Below are positions 53,384 to 62,339 of a stretch of DNA of 64,000 nucleotides, piece after piece. The DNA comes from Bacteroides fragilis NCTC 9343 (GTDB lineage: Bacteria > Bacteroidota > Bacteroidia > Bacteroidales > Bacteroidaceae): positions 62,001 to 126,000 of the forward strand of contig NC_003228.3 in the NCBI RefSeq assembly GCF_000025985.1, in the 5' to 3' direction. Position 1 is the stretch's first letter. Each line of letters opens with the position of its first letter. The notes under the pieces are model-generated. The model ran no database searches. It saw only the letters and a program-made list of their open reading frames with translations, and had not been told where the DNA came from. The translations under genes were made by a program, and so were the position numbers.

Positions 53384-55210
53384 TTAATGATTATCGAGAC
53401 CCTCTTTTATGATTTTTGCCTTTGATTCACCTATTATGGCGGACACTTCTTCTATGGTGGCTTCTTTGATACGTTTTACGCTCTTGAACTCTTTCAGCAG
53501 GGCGGTTTTGGTTTTCTCGCCAATTCCTTTGATATTGTCCAGGGCAGATGCTACTTGTCGTTTGCTTCGTTTATCCCTGTGGAAGGTAATGGCAAAGCGA
53601 TGTACTTCATCTTGTATCTGTTCCAATAGGCGGAATAGGGGGCTATGTTGTTTGATGCCGATGGTTTGAGGTGGAAACCCGAAAAGAACTTCAGATGTAC
53701 GGTGTTTGCGATCCTTGGCGAGTCCTGCAATTGGAATATCTAACTGTAACTCTTCCATTACTTGTCTGACCACCTCCATTTGCCCTTTTCCGCCATCGGT
53801 GATAATCAGGTCGGGCAGGGGGGATTCTTCTTCTATAGCGCGCTGATAACGCCTTCTGACGACCTCTTTCATTGAGGCGTAATCATCAGCGCCCACAACC
53901 GTTTTGATGTTGTATTTCCGATAATCGCTTTTCGATGGTTTCGCCTTTTTAAAAACAACACAAGCTGCTACCGCATCTGTTCCCTGGATGTTTGAGTTAT
54001 CAAAACATTCTATCTGCATAGGCAGTCTGTCCAAGTGTAATTCCTGTTGAATCTCTTTCATCAGGCGCATGCTACGCTGTTCCGGATTCAACTTTTCGGC
54101 TTGCTTCATCCTATCTGCTTTGTACTGTTTCACGTTGAGTAGAGACAATTCCAACAGCTTCTTTTTGTCTCCTCGTTGAGGAATGGTGAAAGTGACATCA
54201 TTCAGTTCTATCTCGATGTCAAACGGGACGATGATTTCGCGTGAAGCGCTCTTGTAGCGTTCCCGCATTTCTATAATTCCCAGTGTCAGCAATTCCTCTT
54301 TTGTTTCATTCAGTTTCTTCTTGTATTCGAAAGTGAAAGCTTGGTTAATGGCTCCGTTTGTGATATGCAGATAGTTGATGAAGGCTGACTTTTCGCCGTC
54401 TTCTTCGATGGAAAATACATCTATATTGTGTAATACGGAGCTGACAACCTCGGACTTTGAACGATAATTTTCGATTAATGCATACTTTTCTTTCACCTTT
54501 TGCGCTTCTTCGAATTTCATTTCTGCGGCAAGGTCCTGCATGCGCTGGTATAACAATCTGCTTATCTCCTGGGTATTCCCTTTCAGGATCTCTTTTATCT
54601 CGGCAATATTTTTTAGATATTCTTCCTGTGATTGCAGGCCGATACACGGGCCGGCGCAGTTCTTTATGTGATATTCAAGGCATACATTGAACTTTCCCGC
54701 ACGGATATTCTCCGGTGAGAGGTTGAGGTTGCATGTACGCAGAGGGTATAAGTGTTTTATTAAATCGAGCACTGCGTGCATGGATGGGCTATGGCTGTAC
54801 GGGCCATAGTACGAAGAGCCGTTTCGGATAATACGCCTGGTCTTGAATACTCTTGGAAAATATTCGTTTTGTACGCAGATGGACGGATAGGTTTTGTCGT
54901 CTTTTAGCAAAACATTGTAACGCGGCTTATATTTTTTGATTAGGTTGTTCTCAAGCAGTAGTGCATCTTCTTCTGAGTTTACCACGATATAACGTATGTC
55001 TGCGATCTTGCTTACCAATACCCGGGTTTTTCCGGGCTGATGCTCTTTGCTGAAATAGGAGTAGACTCTCCGCTTCAGGTTTTTGGCTTTCCCTACATAG
55101 ATGATAGTTCCCTCTGCATTCAGATATTGATAAATGCCGGGCTTCTCAGGAAGATTTGAAACAATTCCTTTTAGATATTCGCTGGTTTTAAGTTCTTGAT
55201 TTGTATCCAT
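53384..55210 (-). CDS. uvrC: Excinuclease ABC subunit C
   Basis: Makes both incisions in nucleotide excision repair. The 608-residue protein has an N-terminal GIY-YIG nuclease (KPGIYQYLNAEGTIIYVGKAKNLKRRVYSYF), a Cys-containing linker (CLEYHIKNCAGPCIG), a UVR motif (MKFEEAQKVKEKYALIENY), the RNase H-like domain (IECFDNSNIQGTDAVA, LIITDGGKGQ) and C-terminal helix-hairpin-helix motifs (LDNIKGIGEKTKTALL). The start codon sits immediately after a strong terminator, which leaves almost no room for a leader. Confidence 0.96.
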   Translation of the reverse strand: MDTNQELKTSEYLKGIVSNLPEKPGIYQYLNAEGTIIYVGKAKNLKRRVYSYFSKEHQPGKTRVLVSKIADIRYIVVNSEEDALLLENNLIKKYKPRYNVLLKDDKTYPSICVQNEYFPRVFKTRRIIRNGSSYYGPYSHSPSMHAVLDLIKHLYPLRTCNLNLSPENIRAGKFNVCLEYHIKNCAGPCIGLQSQEEYLKNIAEIKEILKGNTQEISRLLYQRMQDLAAEMKFEEAQKVKEKYALIENYRSKSEVVSSVLHNIDVFSIEEDGEKSAFINYLHITNGAINQAFTFEYKKKLNETKEELLTLGIIEMRERYKSASREIIVPFDIEIELNDVTFTIPQRGDKKKLLELSLLNVKQYKADRMKQAEKLNPEQRSMRLMKEIQQELHLDRLPMQIECFDNSNIQGTDAVAACVVFKKAKPSKSDYRKYNIKTVVGADDYASMKEVVRRRYQRAIEEESPLPDLIITDGGKGQMEVVRQVMEELQLDIPIAGLAKDRKHRTSEVLFGFPPQTIGIKQHSPLFRLLEQIQDEVHRFAITFHRDKRSKRQVASALDNIKGIGEKTKTALLKEFKSVKRIKEATIEEVSAIIGESKAKIIKEGLDNH

Positions 55211-55211
55211 G

Positions 55212-55242
55212 AAAAAAGGGCATAGCGATTATCGCTATGCCC
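55212..55242 (-). terminator. Intrinsic terminator between apt and uvrC
   Basis: On the minus strand GGGCATAGCGAT pairs with ATCGCTATGCCC (55242-55231 with 55229-55218; perfect, one base between the arms), followed by TTTTTTC (55217-55211). The last bases of the U-run abut the uvrC ATG. Confidence 0.9.
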
Positions 55243-55262
55243 TGCAAATATATTCATTTTAT

Positions 55263-55793
55263 TTATAACGACAATACTGATTGTATATCTACGTCTTGGT
55301 CGTTTTCAAATACTTGTTTTCCGTTCAGTTCCTTTAACTCAATGATGAAGTTTACGTATACCTTTTTCGGATGGAGCTTTTTCACGAGGTTGCAGGCGGC
55401 TTTCATAGTACCTCCGGTAGCCAGTAAGTCATCGTGCAGCAATACGACGTCGTTCTCGTTCAATGCATCTTTGTGTATCTGCACGGTGTCTTTGCCATAT
55501 TCTTTATCGTAACTTTCTTCCATTGTTTCGGCAGGGAGTTTGCCGGGTTTACGGATGGGGATAAATCCTGCCCCTAAGCGGGTGGCAAGAATCGGTCCCA
55601 TAATGAAGCCTCTCGATTCGATGCCTACTACCTTGGTGATTCCTTTATCCTTGTACATTTCGTACATAATATCCGAAAGTTCCTGAAGGCGTTCCGAATC
55701 TTTGAATAGTGTGGTTACATCGTAGAACAGGATTCCGGGGATTGGAAAATCGGGTACCTCACGGATGCTTTTGATAAGCTTTTCTTTGCTCAT
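55263..55793 (-). CDS. apt: Adenine phosphoribosyltransferase
   Basis: Salvages adenine to AMP. The 176-residue protein has IREVPDFPIPGILFYDVTTLFKD, GIESRGFIMGPILA, FIPIRKPGKLPAE, and the PRPP-binding motif VVLLHDDLLATGGT. An in-frame ATG two codons upstream is also possible. It lies 56 bases downstream of mnmG, with a parS-like site between, and ends at a strong terminator. Confidence 0.95.
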   Translation of the reverse strand: MSKEKLIKSIREVPDFPIPGILFYDVTTLFKDSERLQELSDIMYEMYKDKGITKVVGIESRGFIMGPILATRLGAGFIPIRKPGKLPAETMEESYDKEYGKDTVQIHKDALNENDVVLLHDDLLATGGTMKAACNLVKKLHPKKVYVNFIIELKELNGKQVFENDQDVDIQSVLSL

Positions 55794-55826
55794 AATCATT
55801 CTTTTATGTTGTTTCTTTAAATGTTT

Positions 55827-55842
55827 TGTTTCACGTGAAACG
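55827..55842. promoter_or_regulatory. parS site (ParB-binding palindrome)
   Basis: TGTTTCACGTGAAACG contains the perfect 14-base palindrome GTTTCACGTGAAAC and matches 15 of 16 bases of the bacterial parS consensus. It sits between mnmG and apt. In most bacteria parS sites cluster around the replication origin and are loaded by ParB for chromosome segregation. Confidence 0.75.
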
Positions 55843-55849
55843 CAGCAGT

Positions 55850-57727
55850 CTATCGTCCCGAAAGCACCAATAATACATTGATGTCGCTTGGTGACACGCC
55901 GGGGATGCGGCTTGCCTGGGCTATTGTTTCGGGGTCGATCTTCTTCAGTTTTTGCCGGGCTTCGGTCGAAAGTGATTGAAGGCTGTCATAGTCGAACTTA
56001 CCTTTTATTTTAATACTTTCCAATCGTGCCAGTTTGTCTGCTATAATTCTTTCCCGTCCAATATAGCCTTCATATTTGATTAAAATCTCAGCGGCCTCCA
56101 GAATCTCTTCTTTTCGTTCATCTGTGATTTTATCCAGTTCCCGTTTAAATGCCGGTACATATTCGGAGATATTTTCTATTGTAATCTGTGGACGGTTAAT
56201 CAAGTCGATCAGTTTGCATCCTTGACGCAGGGGAGTCGTTCCTAAATTCTCAAGTGCATCGTTTATTAATGCTGCCTTGATCGAATAATTGCGGGTAAAG
56301 TTTACGATATTTTCGACTGCTTCTCTTTTACTCTTTAATAGAGCATAGCGGTCTTCTTTTACTAATCCCAGTTTATAGGCTCTTTCTGTAAGTCGCATGT
56401 CCGCATCATCCATACGAAGTAGAATACGATATTCTGCTCGTGAAGTAAACATACGATAAGGCTCATCTACCCCTTTGGTCACCAAGTCGTCTATTAATAC
56501 GCCGATATATGCCTCGTCTCTTGCTAAAGTGAAAGGTTCTCCACCGTGGCAGTTGATGTGAGCATTGATACCTGCAATGATACCTTGTCCTCCTGCTTCT
56601 TCATATCCGGTAGTACCATTTACTTGTCCGGCGAAGAAGAGGTTTTTGATTTTCTTCGATTCCAGCGTATGTTTTAGTTGCGTTGGATCGAAATAATCGT
56701 ATTCGATGGCATATCCCGGACGATAAATCACCAGGTCTTTAAAAGCAGGGATCTTTTTTAGTGCTTCTATTTGGATCTCCATTGGCAATGAAGAAGAGAA
56801 TCCATTCAGGTATAATTCTTGTGTGGTTTCTCCTTCCGGTTCAAGGAATAGCTGGTGTTGCTCTTTGTCGGGGAAGGTGACGATCTTCGTTTCGATGCTA
56901 GGGCAATAGCGCGGACCGATACTTTGTATTTGTCCGTTGAAAAGGGGAGAATCCGCTAATCCGTTACGAAGAACATTATGTGCTTCTTCATTAGTAAAGC
57001 ATGTCCAGCATTGCAATTGCTTAAGGTGACGCACGCTGGTATTCATGAATGAAAACTTGTGAAAGTCACATTCTCCATCTTGGGTATCCATCAGTTCATA
57101 GTGTACACTTCTTCCGTCAATCCGTACGGGGGTTCCGGTTTTCATCCGGCCGTACTCAATGCCATGTTCTGCGATGGATTCGGTTAATTTATACGATGCC
57201 GGTTCTGCCATGCGTCCACCCGGGAGTTGGGTTTTTCCTACATGCATCAATCCGTTCAAGAAGGTTCCTGCTGTTAATACAATACATCTGGCGTGAAACG
57301 TCACATCCCAAAATGTTTTTAATCCCACAACTTCACCGTTTTCAACGATGATTTCCTTTACAGTATCTTGCCAGATATGAAGGTTCGGGATATTTTCTAA
57401 TATTTCGCGCCAGGCCCAGATAAACTTGTTTCGGTCACATTGGGCGCGGGGACTCCACATGGCCGGTCCTTTCGAGCGGTTTAGTATGCGGAACTGGATA
57501 GCTGTCTGATCTGTTACCAATCCCATATATCCGCCTAAAGCGTCTATCTCACGTACAATTTGTCCTTTAGCAATCCCTCCTACGGCGGGGTTACAGCTCA
57601 TTTGCGCTACCTTGTTCATATCCATAGTGATCAAGCAGGTTTTTGAGCCTAAGTTTGCTGCCGCTGCTGCTGCTTCGCAGCCTGCATGTCCGGCACCAAT
57701 TACAATAACGTCGTACTTAAAATCCAT
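55850..57727 (-). CDS. mnmG: tRNA uridine-5-carboxymethylaminomethyl modification enzyme MnmG (GidA)
   Basis: FAD enzyme that, with MnmE, modifies the wobble uridine of several tRNAs. The 625-residue protein has the FAD-binding VIVIGAGHAGCEAAAAAANLG, SCNPAVGGIAKGQIVREIDALGG, the catalytic Cys region YCPSIETKIVTFPDKEQHQLFLEPEG, GQVNGTTGYEEAAGQG-type GQVNGTTGYEEAGGQG, TSRAEYRILLR, and the C-terminal SRIPGVSPSDINVLL. It heads the run leading to apt. Confidence 0.97.
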   Translation of the reverse strand: MDFKYDVIVIGAGHAGCEAAAAAANLGSKTCLITMDMNKVAQMSCNPAVGGIAKGQIVREIDALGGYMGLVTDQTAIQFRILNRSKGPAMWSPRAQCDRNKFIWAWREILENIPNLHIWQDTVKEIIVENGEVVGLKTFWDVTFHARCIVLTAGTFLNGLMHVGKTQLPGGRMAEPASYKLTESIAEHGIEYGRMKTGTPVRIDGRSVHYELMDTQDGECDFHKFSFMNTSVRHLKQLQCWTCFTNEEAHNVLRNGLADSPLFNGQIQSIGPRYCPSIETKIVTFPDKEQHQLFLEPEGETTQELYLNGFSSSLPMEIQIEALKKIPAFKDLVIYRPGYAIEYDYFDPTQLKHTLESKKIKNLFFAGQVNGTTGYEEAGGQGIIAGINAHINCHGGEPFTLARDEAYIGVLIDDLVTKGVDEPYRMFTSRAEYRILLRMDDADMRLTERAYKLGLVKEDRYALLKSKREAVENIVNFTRNYSIKAALINDALENLGTTPLRQGCKLIDLINRPQITIENISEYVPAFKRELDKITDERKEEILEAAEILIKYEGYIGRERIIADKLARLESIKIKGKFDYDSLQSLSTEARQKLKKIDPETIAQASRIPGVSPSDINVLLVLSGR

Positions 57728-57754
57728 TGAATCAATGTTTATTTCTTAACCGCG

Positions 57755-57762
57755 CAAAGTTA
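57755..57762 (-). promoter_or_regulatory. -7 box of mnmG
   Basis: The minus strand reads TAACTTTG, 27 bases before the ATG at 57727. The -33 is not clear. Confidence 0.5.
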
Positions 57763-57980
57763 CGAAAAAGTTGCCAGTTGCGGGTTTTATGCAATAAGTT
57801 TTAAGGGTTTATAGGGATCGCCAATTGCAGGATTGTTTTGTCAATAAGCGGCTGATCGGGGGCACTTACTTACATAATGTTTGCAACTTGAGTATTTTGA
57901 AAACTTGAATTGTAAATAGAATGTTCTTAATAGACCGGGTTCCGAGGTATTTTATGCATCTTTTGTCATAGATGACCAAA

Positions 57981-58056
57981 TGAAGTTAACTTCATACTTC
58001 TGTGAAGTTAACCTTCTGTCGAGAGGATATTAATTCTTTCCAAATATGAAGTTAAC
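57981..58056 (+). repeat. Three copies of TGAAGTTAAC in the mnmG/TPR-regulator intergenic region
   Basis: TGAAGTTAAC occurs at 57981, 58003 and 58047; the first copy extends to a perfect 14-base palindrome TGAAGTTAACTTCA. Spacings of 22 and 44 bases are multiples of two helical turns, as for cooperative operators. The rest of the 735-base gap (57763-58410) contains no convincing gene. Confidence 0.6.
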
Positions 58057-58410
58057 ATCCTGTTGGCACGAAGTGCGTTTTGGGTTGGGGGGAATTAGCT
58101 TTTATCCTTAAAGAGTTGTTTGCTATCCTATAAAATACCTTTTTCATTTCCAGAATATATCAAAAGTGTTTTTGCTTTTGTGTGTCTTAATGTGTTGAAT
58201 TTGTACTTTTTGCTTTTAATAATGTCATTATTCTACGTTTATATCGAATATATTGTTCGTGTAAATGGCAAATTGTTGTTTTATTGATATTACGAAAATC
58301 GAAATACAGGCATTTTTTTTAATGAGTCTTCCGGTTGGTCGGAAATAGAGCGTTTTAGAACGGTTTGAAAATACAGAATGACAGATAGACAGTTGTCTTC
58401 CTTTGAAAAA

Positions 58411-58442
58411 TTTGGAAGTGGCTGAAAAGAATCGTAAGTTTG
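58411..58442 (+). promoter_or_regulatory. Promoter of the TPR regulator gene
   Basis: TTTG (58411-58414), exactly 20 bases, TAAGTTTG (58435-58442), 21 bases before the ATG at 58464. Confidence 0.75.
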
Positions 58443-58463
58443 TCATCATAAAGTATTTTAATT

Positions 58464-60152
58464 ATGAATAAGACATTTGTCGGTTTTATCTTTTTATTGT
58501 TTTTAGTGGGCGGAGTAGTTTCTTGTCAACGTTCCTCGTCACCGTATCCGTATTCTTTGAGATATGCCGATTCTTTGATGGAGATATCTCCTGAACGTAC
58601 GTTGGCTTATCTTCGTAAACTTGATGTTTCTACTTATTCAGCGGGTGACAGGGCATACTTTAGCTTACTGTTCACGCAGGCTACTGATAAAAATATGCTT
58701 TCTCTTCTTCCATGTGACTCTTTGATTGATACTGCATTAGATTATTATATTAAAAAAGATGGTGTCAATTGGGCTAAAGCTTGGCTTTATAAAGGCCGGA
58801 TTCAAAAAAAAATGAATATGACTGAACAGGCTTTGAAGAGTTGCTTTACTGCTCTGCAGGGAGTTGAAGGAAATACCGGGGAGGAATTAAAACTGAAAGG
58901 AATGCTATATGAAGATATGGGATCGATTTATTTACATCAATCTCTTTATCAGAAAGCGTTTGATGCGTTTTATCGCTCTTATCAATGTGATTCTTTACTG
59001 AATGACCATAGATTGGTAATGTATCCTTTGTCAAATATGGGGTGGGTGCGTGTGATTCAAGGAAAAACGGTAGAAGCTTTTTATTATTTGAACCAATCTA
59101 TACAATTAGCTTTGAGATTGAATGATTCAGCTTTTGTTAGTGATATATATGAACGAATGAGTTTGAATTGTGAGAATGTCGATTCTGCTTTCCTATATGC
59201 CCATTTGTCACATCAATATTTGACAAAGGATGGCGACTCTATTAGTTTATGGTTAACATTTGGTGATTTGTATTTAGACAAGCAAGAACTAGACTCTGCT
59301 GAATATTATTTAAAGCGTATACTTGATACTGCTGATTTTAAAAGGAAGATTCTAGCGTCGTATTCTTTGGCTGAAGTCGAGAAGATTAGGGGTAATTATC
59401 AACGGGCCTTTGAATATCAGTCTTATTATGGTGATAATATAGATTCTATTTTTTTGTTAAATAAAGCCTCCGATATTGAGCGCTTAGCGTATAAATATGA
59501 TTCAGAAGCAAAAGTAGTAAAGGAAAAGGAAAAGCAGAGGTTTTTAATTCAGCAACTTTGTTATGGAGGAGTTTTGTTTCTGCTGGTTATTGTTGTAATT
59601 TTTCAACGTGTTTATCGGCGTCGTCAAATAGCTCGATTACTGTACGAACAGCGTATAACTTATTTAAATGAGAAAACAGCCTTATCTCAATTACAAATAG
59701 AACGTTTGGAAGTTCAAATTTCTGCTTTAAAGCAGTCTGGCATGGAGCGTGAACAGGAAATAGATTTGAAACAAGCAGAATTATGCTGTGTTATTGATGA
59801 AAAAGCACGATTGCGTAACTGTTTGTTTATGGAAACTTCTATTTTTAAGCATATTCGAGAACTAAGCACTCAACCCAGGTTGGGACAAAATGGAACAAAG
59901 GGGAGTCCGAAAGTTCTTCTTATGAAAGAACAGGAACAATTGAAAAATATATTGTTTGGTATTTATGATGATTATATTCGATACCTTAAGGGTACTTATC
60001 CTAAAATAACAGATAATGACTGTATTTATTGTTGCTTGAAACTTTGTGAATTTGATGATCAAACCATAGCTTATTGTTTTGGTAATGTAAGCAAGCAAAT
60101 TGTAGCGCAGCGGCGTTTACGATTAAAGAAAAAAATGGCTGAAGCCAATTGA
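58464..60152 (+). CDS. TPR-containing membrane-anchored regulator with C-terminal HTH-like region
   Basis: A 562-residue protein: lipoprotein-like signal (FLLFLVGGVVSC), TPR-like helical repeats through ~340 (AWLYKGRIQKKMNMTEQALKSCFTAL, DMGSIYLHQSLYQKAFDAFYRSY), one membrane helix (LCYGGVLFLLVIVVIFQRVY, ~365-385), a coiled coil (LNEKTALSQLQIERLEVQI), and a C-terminal helical domain (TDNDCIYCCLKLCEFDDQTIAYCF, then KQIVAQRRLRLKKKM) that resembles a LuxR-like helix-turn-helix. This architecture is common in Bacteroides regulators next to surface loci. It may control the adjacent protease genes. Confidence 0.75.
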   Translation: MNKTFVGFIFLLFLVGGVVSCQRSSSPYPYSLRYADSLMEISPERTLAYLRKLDVSTYSAGDRAYFSLLFTQATDKNMLSLLPCDSLIDTALDYYIKKDGVNWAKAWLYKGRIQKKMNMTEQALKSCFTALQGVEGNTGEELKLKGMLYEDMGSIYLHQSLYQKAFDAFYRSYQCDSLLNDHRLVMYPLSNMGWVRVIQGKTVEAFYYLNQSIQLALRLNDSAFVSDIYERMSLNCENVDSAFLYAHLSHQYLTKDGDSISLWLTFGDLYLDKQELDSAEYYLKRILDTADFKRKILASYSLAEVEKIRGNYQRAFEYQSYYGDNIDSIFLLNKASDIERLAYKYDSEAKVVKEKEKQRFLIQQLCYGGVLFLLVIVVIFQRVYRRRQIARLLYEQRITYLNEKTALSQLQIERLEVQISALKQSGMEREQEIDLKQAELCCVIDEKARLRNCLFMETSIFKHIRELSTQPRLGQNGTKGSPKVLLMKEQEQLKNILFGIYDDYIRYLKGTYPKITDNDCIYCCLKLCEFDDQTIAYCFGNVSKQIVAQRRLRLKKKMAEAN

Positions 60153-60287
60153 ACAGGCCCTCTTTAGCTTTTTAGAGTATTGGTGGACATAAATGTTATC
60201 ATACCCCATTGCTTTATATCTGTTAATCTGCTATTTACAATGTTTAAGATGTTATCTCTTTTCTTCTTTTTAGAAGAAGAAATGTGG

Positions 60288-60295
60288 TAACTTTG
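60288..60295 (+). promoter_or_regulatory. -7 box of the DUF3244-protease operon
   Basis: TAACTTTG, 26 bases before the ATG at 60322. The -33 is weak. Confidence 0.5.
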
Positions 60296-60321
60296 CTTTT
60301 GAAATAAAAAAACACATAACA

Positions 60322-60672
60322 ATGAAAACAAAGATGATTGTATTAGTGGGGATGCTGTTTACACAAATAGTATTCACGTCTAATAATGTTTATGGAGAGG
60401 ATGTAATGGCTATTATGAAAGATAGACATAAGGTACATTTGATTACTCATAAGGAGGCAAATCTGCAGAGAAGTACTCTACTTGTTGCTTGTGGTTATAT
60501 TGAAGAGAGCCAACTATTTTTAAATTTTAATTCCTCCTTAGAAAATAGAAAGATACAGGTTGTTGATTCCGAAACAGGGCAGACTGTTTTTGATGATACT
60601 ATAACAGGTACTTCTTTCTCTATCTTTTTGGAAAGGGATTCTGATAGTTTTGACATTTATATTGGAAGGTAA
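60322..60672 (+). CDS. DUF3244 small secreted protein
   Basis: A 116-residue protein with signal peptide MKTKMIVLVGMLFTQIVFTSNNVYG and a beta-strand body (SQLFLNFNSSLENRKIQVVDSETGQTVFDDTITGTSFSIFLE) matching DUF3244, a family frequent beside Bacteroides secreted peptidases. It directly precedes the C10 protease gene by 35 bases. It may be a protease partner or inhibitor-like protein, by position only. Confidence 0.75.
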   Translation: MKTKMIVLVGMLFTQIVFTSNNVYGEDVMAIMKDRHKVHLITHKEANLQRSTLLVACGYIEESQLFLNFNSSLENRKIQVVDSETGQTVFDDTITGTSFSIFLERDSDSFDIYIGR

Positions 60673-60707
60673 AATTGATTTTAATTAGAAACTCAAAATA
60701 ATACGAG

Positions 60708-61931
60708 ATGAAAGAAATATTTAAATTAATATTGTTATTAGTTATACTTAGTGGATGTATTGAGAATGACGAAGAAATCATTTTGAATAATAGCGATTTA
60801 GAGGATGTATCTGAGTATAAAAGAGCCGAAGACTTGATATGTCAATTCAGTGAGAGAATAGATAAGGAGAAAGGTGGTACGAGAAGTAGTACTTCACAAA
60901 TTATATTATCTTTAGCCGGTAAGAAATCTGTTGTTATACCGAAAATAGCTACAAGAACTGGTGAGATAAGTACGGATAGTGTGAATATGTTCATATTTGA
61001 TACAGAAAAGGATGGACGATTTGGATTTGCAATAGCCACCGGAAAAGCTGAAGTAGGAAGAGTTTATGCTTATGTGGAAAATGGAATCTTGTCAGATACT
61101 ATAGAAAATGAAGGTATGGCTTATCTCGTTAGTCAGATTCCGGATATTATAAAACAGGATCAGTTGAATCCGAATTTAACAAGAAGCGGTGAACAAAGAA
61201 CGACACATGTTTCTATACCATTGGTAAAGACTGAATGGAATCAACATTATCCTTATAATGCACAAATGCCGACAAACGGAAAGTGCTCTATAAGTTATTA
61301 TTATGCGGGTTGTATTCCTATTGCAGTTGCTCAGGCGATTACTTATTATAGAAAATGCCCGGTTGCTTATGATTGGGATGCATTTACTGTAAATACTGGG
61401 ATATACGATACTAATCTAATAGCTCCTGTATCTCAATTTGTAAAAAAGGTGGCGGATGGTATTAAGGTCGGTTATAAATGTGATGGAACAGGAGCAAAAA
61501 ATTTAGGTTCAACCAATGACTTCTTGAAAGGATGGGGATATAACGTTGAAAGGCATAAAACGAATGACGTTGATAAGAATTTATTGTATAAGTGTCTTAT
61601 AACTAAGAATGTTGTTATCTTTGGGGGAAAGAAGAAAAAGAGTACAGGACATGTTTGGCTAGTTGATGGTGGAGTTTTTGAATATTCTGGAAATATGATG
61701 ATTGGCTGCACGAATATACAGGTAAAGGCAATTCATTGTAATTTTGGATGGAATAGAGCTAATAATGGCTGGTATGCTATTAAGGATGGGGCTTATAATA
61801 GACCCGCTAATAGCGCTTCTCAAGATGGCAATAATCCAACTAATGATAAAAATTCACCGAATGGTAATTTTTATACTGAAAATGATTACATCTATTTTCA
61901 TGAAGCGATGGGAACTGAAATTTTGTGGTAA
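60708..61931 (+). CDS. C10 family cysteine peptidase (streptopain/Bfp-like) lipoprotein
   Basis: A 407-residue pro-enzyme: lipoprotein signal MKEIFKLILLLVILSGC; a pro-domain (about 20-160) resembling the Spi inhibitor module; and the catalytic domain from ~170 with PLVKTEWNQHYPYNAQMP, the nucleophile Cys202 in YYYAGCIPIAVAQAI, His315 in TGHVWLVDG, and HCNFGWNRANNGWY. This is the streptopain pattern; B. fragilis encodes several such Bfp proteases. Anchored at the surface or outer membrane, it may act on host proteins. The TAA-proximal end overlaps an in-frame alternative start of the next gene. Confidence 0.9.
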   Translation: MKEIFKLILLLVILSGCIENDEEIILNNSDLEDVSEYKRAEDLICQFSERIDKEKGGTRSSTSQIILSLAGKKSVVIPKIATRTGEISTDSVNMFIFDTEKDGRFGFAIATGKAEVGRVYAYVENGILSDTIENEGMAYLVSQIPDIIKQDQLNPNLTRSGEQRTTHVSIPLVKTEWNQHYPYNAQMPTNGKCSISYYYAGCIPIAVAQAITYYRKCPVAYDWDAFTVNTGIYDTNLIAPVSQFVKKVADGIKVGYKCDGTGAKNLGSTNDFLKGWGYNVERHKTNDVDKNLLYKCLITKNVVIFGGKKKKSTGHVWLVDGGVFEYSGNMMIGCTNIQVKAIHCNFGWNRANNGWYAIKDGAYNRPANSASQDGNNPTNDKNSPNGNFYTENDYIYFHEAMGTEILW

Positions 61932-61948
61932 AATATAAACTTATAATT

Positions 61949-62329
61949 ATGAAAAAGGTATTCTTTTTGTATTGCATTTCTTTATTATGTATTTATGGAT
62001 GCAATGATGATTCTGATAAATATTCTTCTAATTTTCTGAAGAGTAGGGAAGTGACTCTGAATGCGGAAGGAGGAGATATTACTGTAGAAGGAAGAGAGAA
62101 GTTTATACTTGTACAGACAGAAGAGATTCTAAATCAGGATACTATTTTCAGTATAGGCGAGATTAATGGCGTTGAATATCAGGGAGGATGGTATCAATTA
62201 GAGGTTAATGGAAAAGAAATGACTCTCAACTGTGACAGAAATTTAACGGGAAATAAGCGGAAAGTTGTTTTGCATTTCCAAGGGACCGGTAATTCATTTG
62301 ATGTTTTTTCTCTGACACAATTAGAATAA
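61949..62329 (+). CDS. Small lipoprotein, possible inhibitor of the C10 protease
   Basis: A 126-residue lipoprotein (MKKVFFLYCISLLCIYGC) with a compact beta-rich body (REVTLNAEGGDITVEGREKF, GNKRKVVLHFQGTGNSFDVFSLTQLE). It follows the C10 protease by 17 bases. In B. fragilis, protease genes of this type are reported next to small staphostatin-like inhibitors, so that role is possible; homology cannot be proven by eye. An alternative start at 61925 overlaps the protease stop. The ATG at 61949 gives the better signal peptide. Confidence 0.7.
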   Translation: MKKVFFLYCISLLCIYGCNDDSDKYSSNFLKSREVTLNAEGGDITVEGREKFILVQTEEILNQDTIFSIGEINGVEYQGGWYQLEVNGKEMTLNCDRNLTGNKRKVVLHFQGTGNSFDVFSLTQLE

Positions 62330-62339
62330 TAAGATTTCG

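Noticed and set aside
57900..58100. The GAAGTTAAC repeats as another invertible promoter or a CRISPR array
   Set aside because: The copies are direct repeats rather than inverted flanks, spacing is irregular for CRISPR, and no promoter sits between them.
58228..58449. A 73-codon minus-strand ORF in the mnmG/TPR-regulator gap
   Set aside because: Composition is AT-driven, with no promoter or protein-like features, and it overlaps the TPR regulator promoter.
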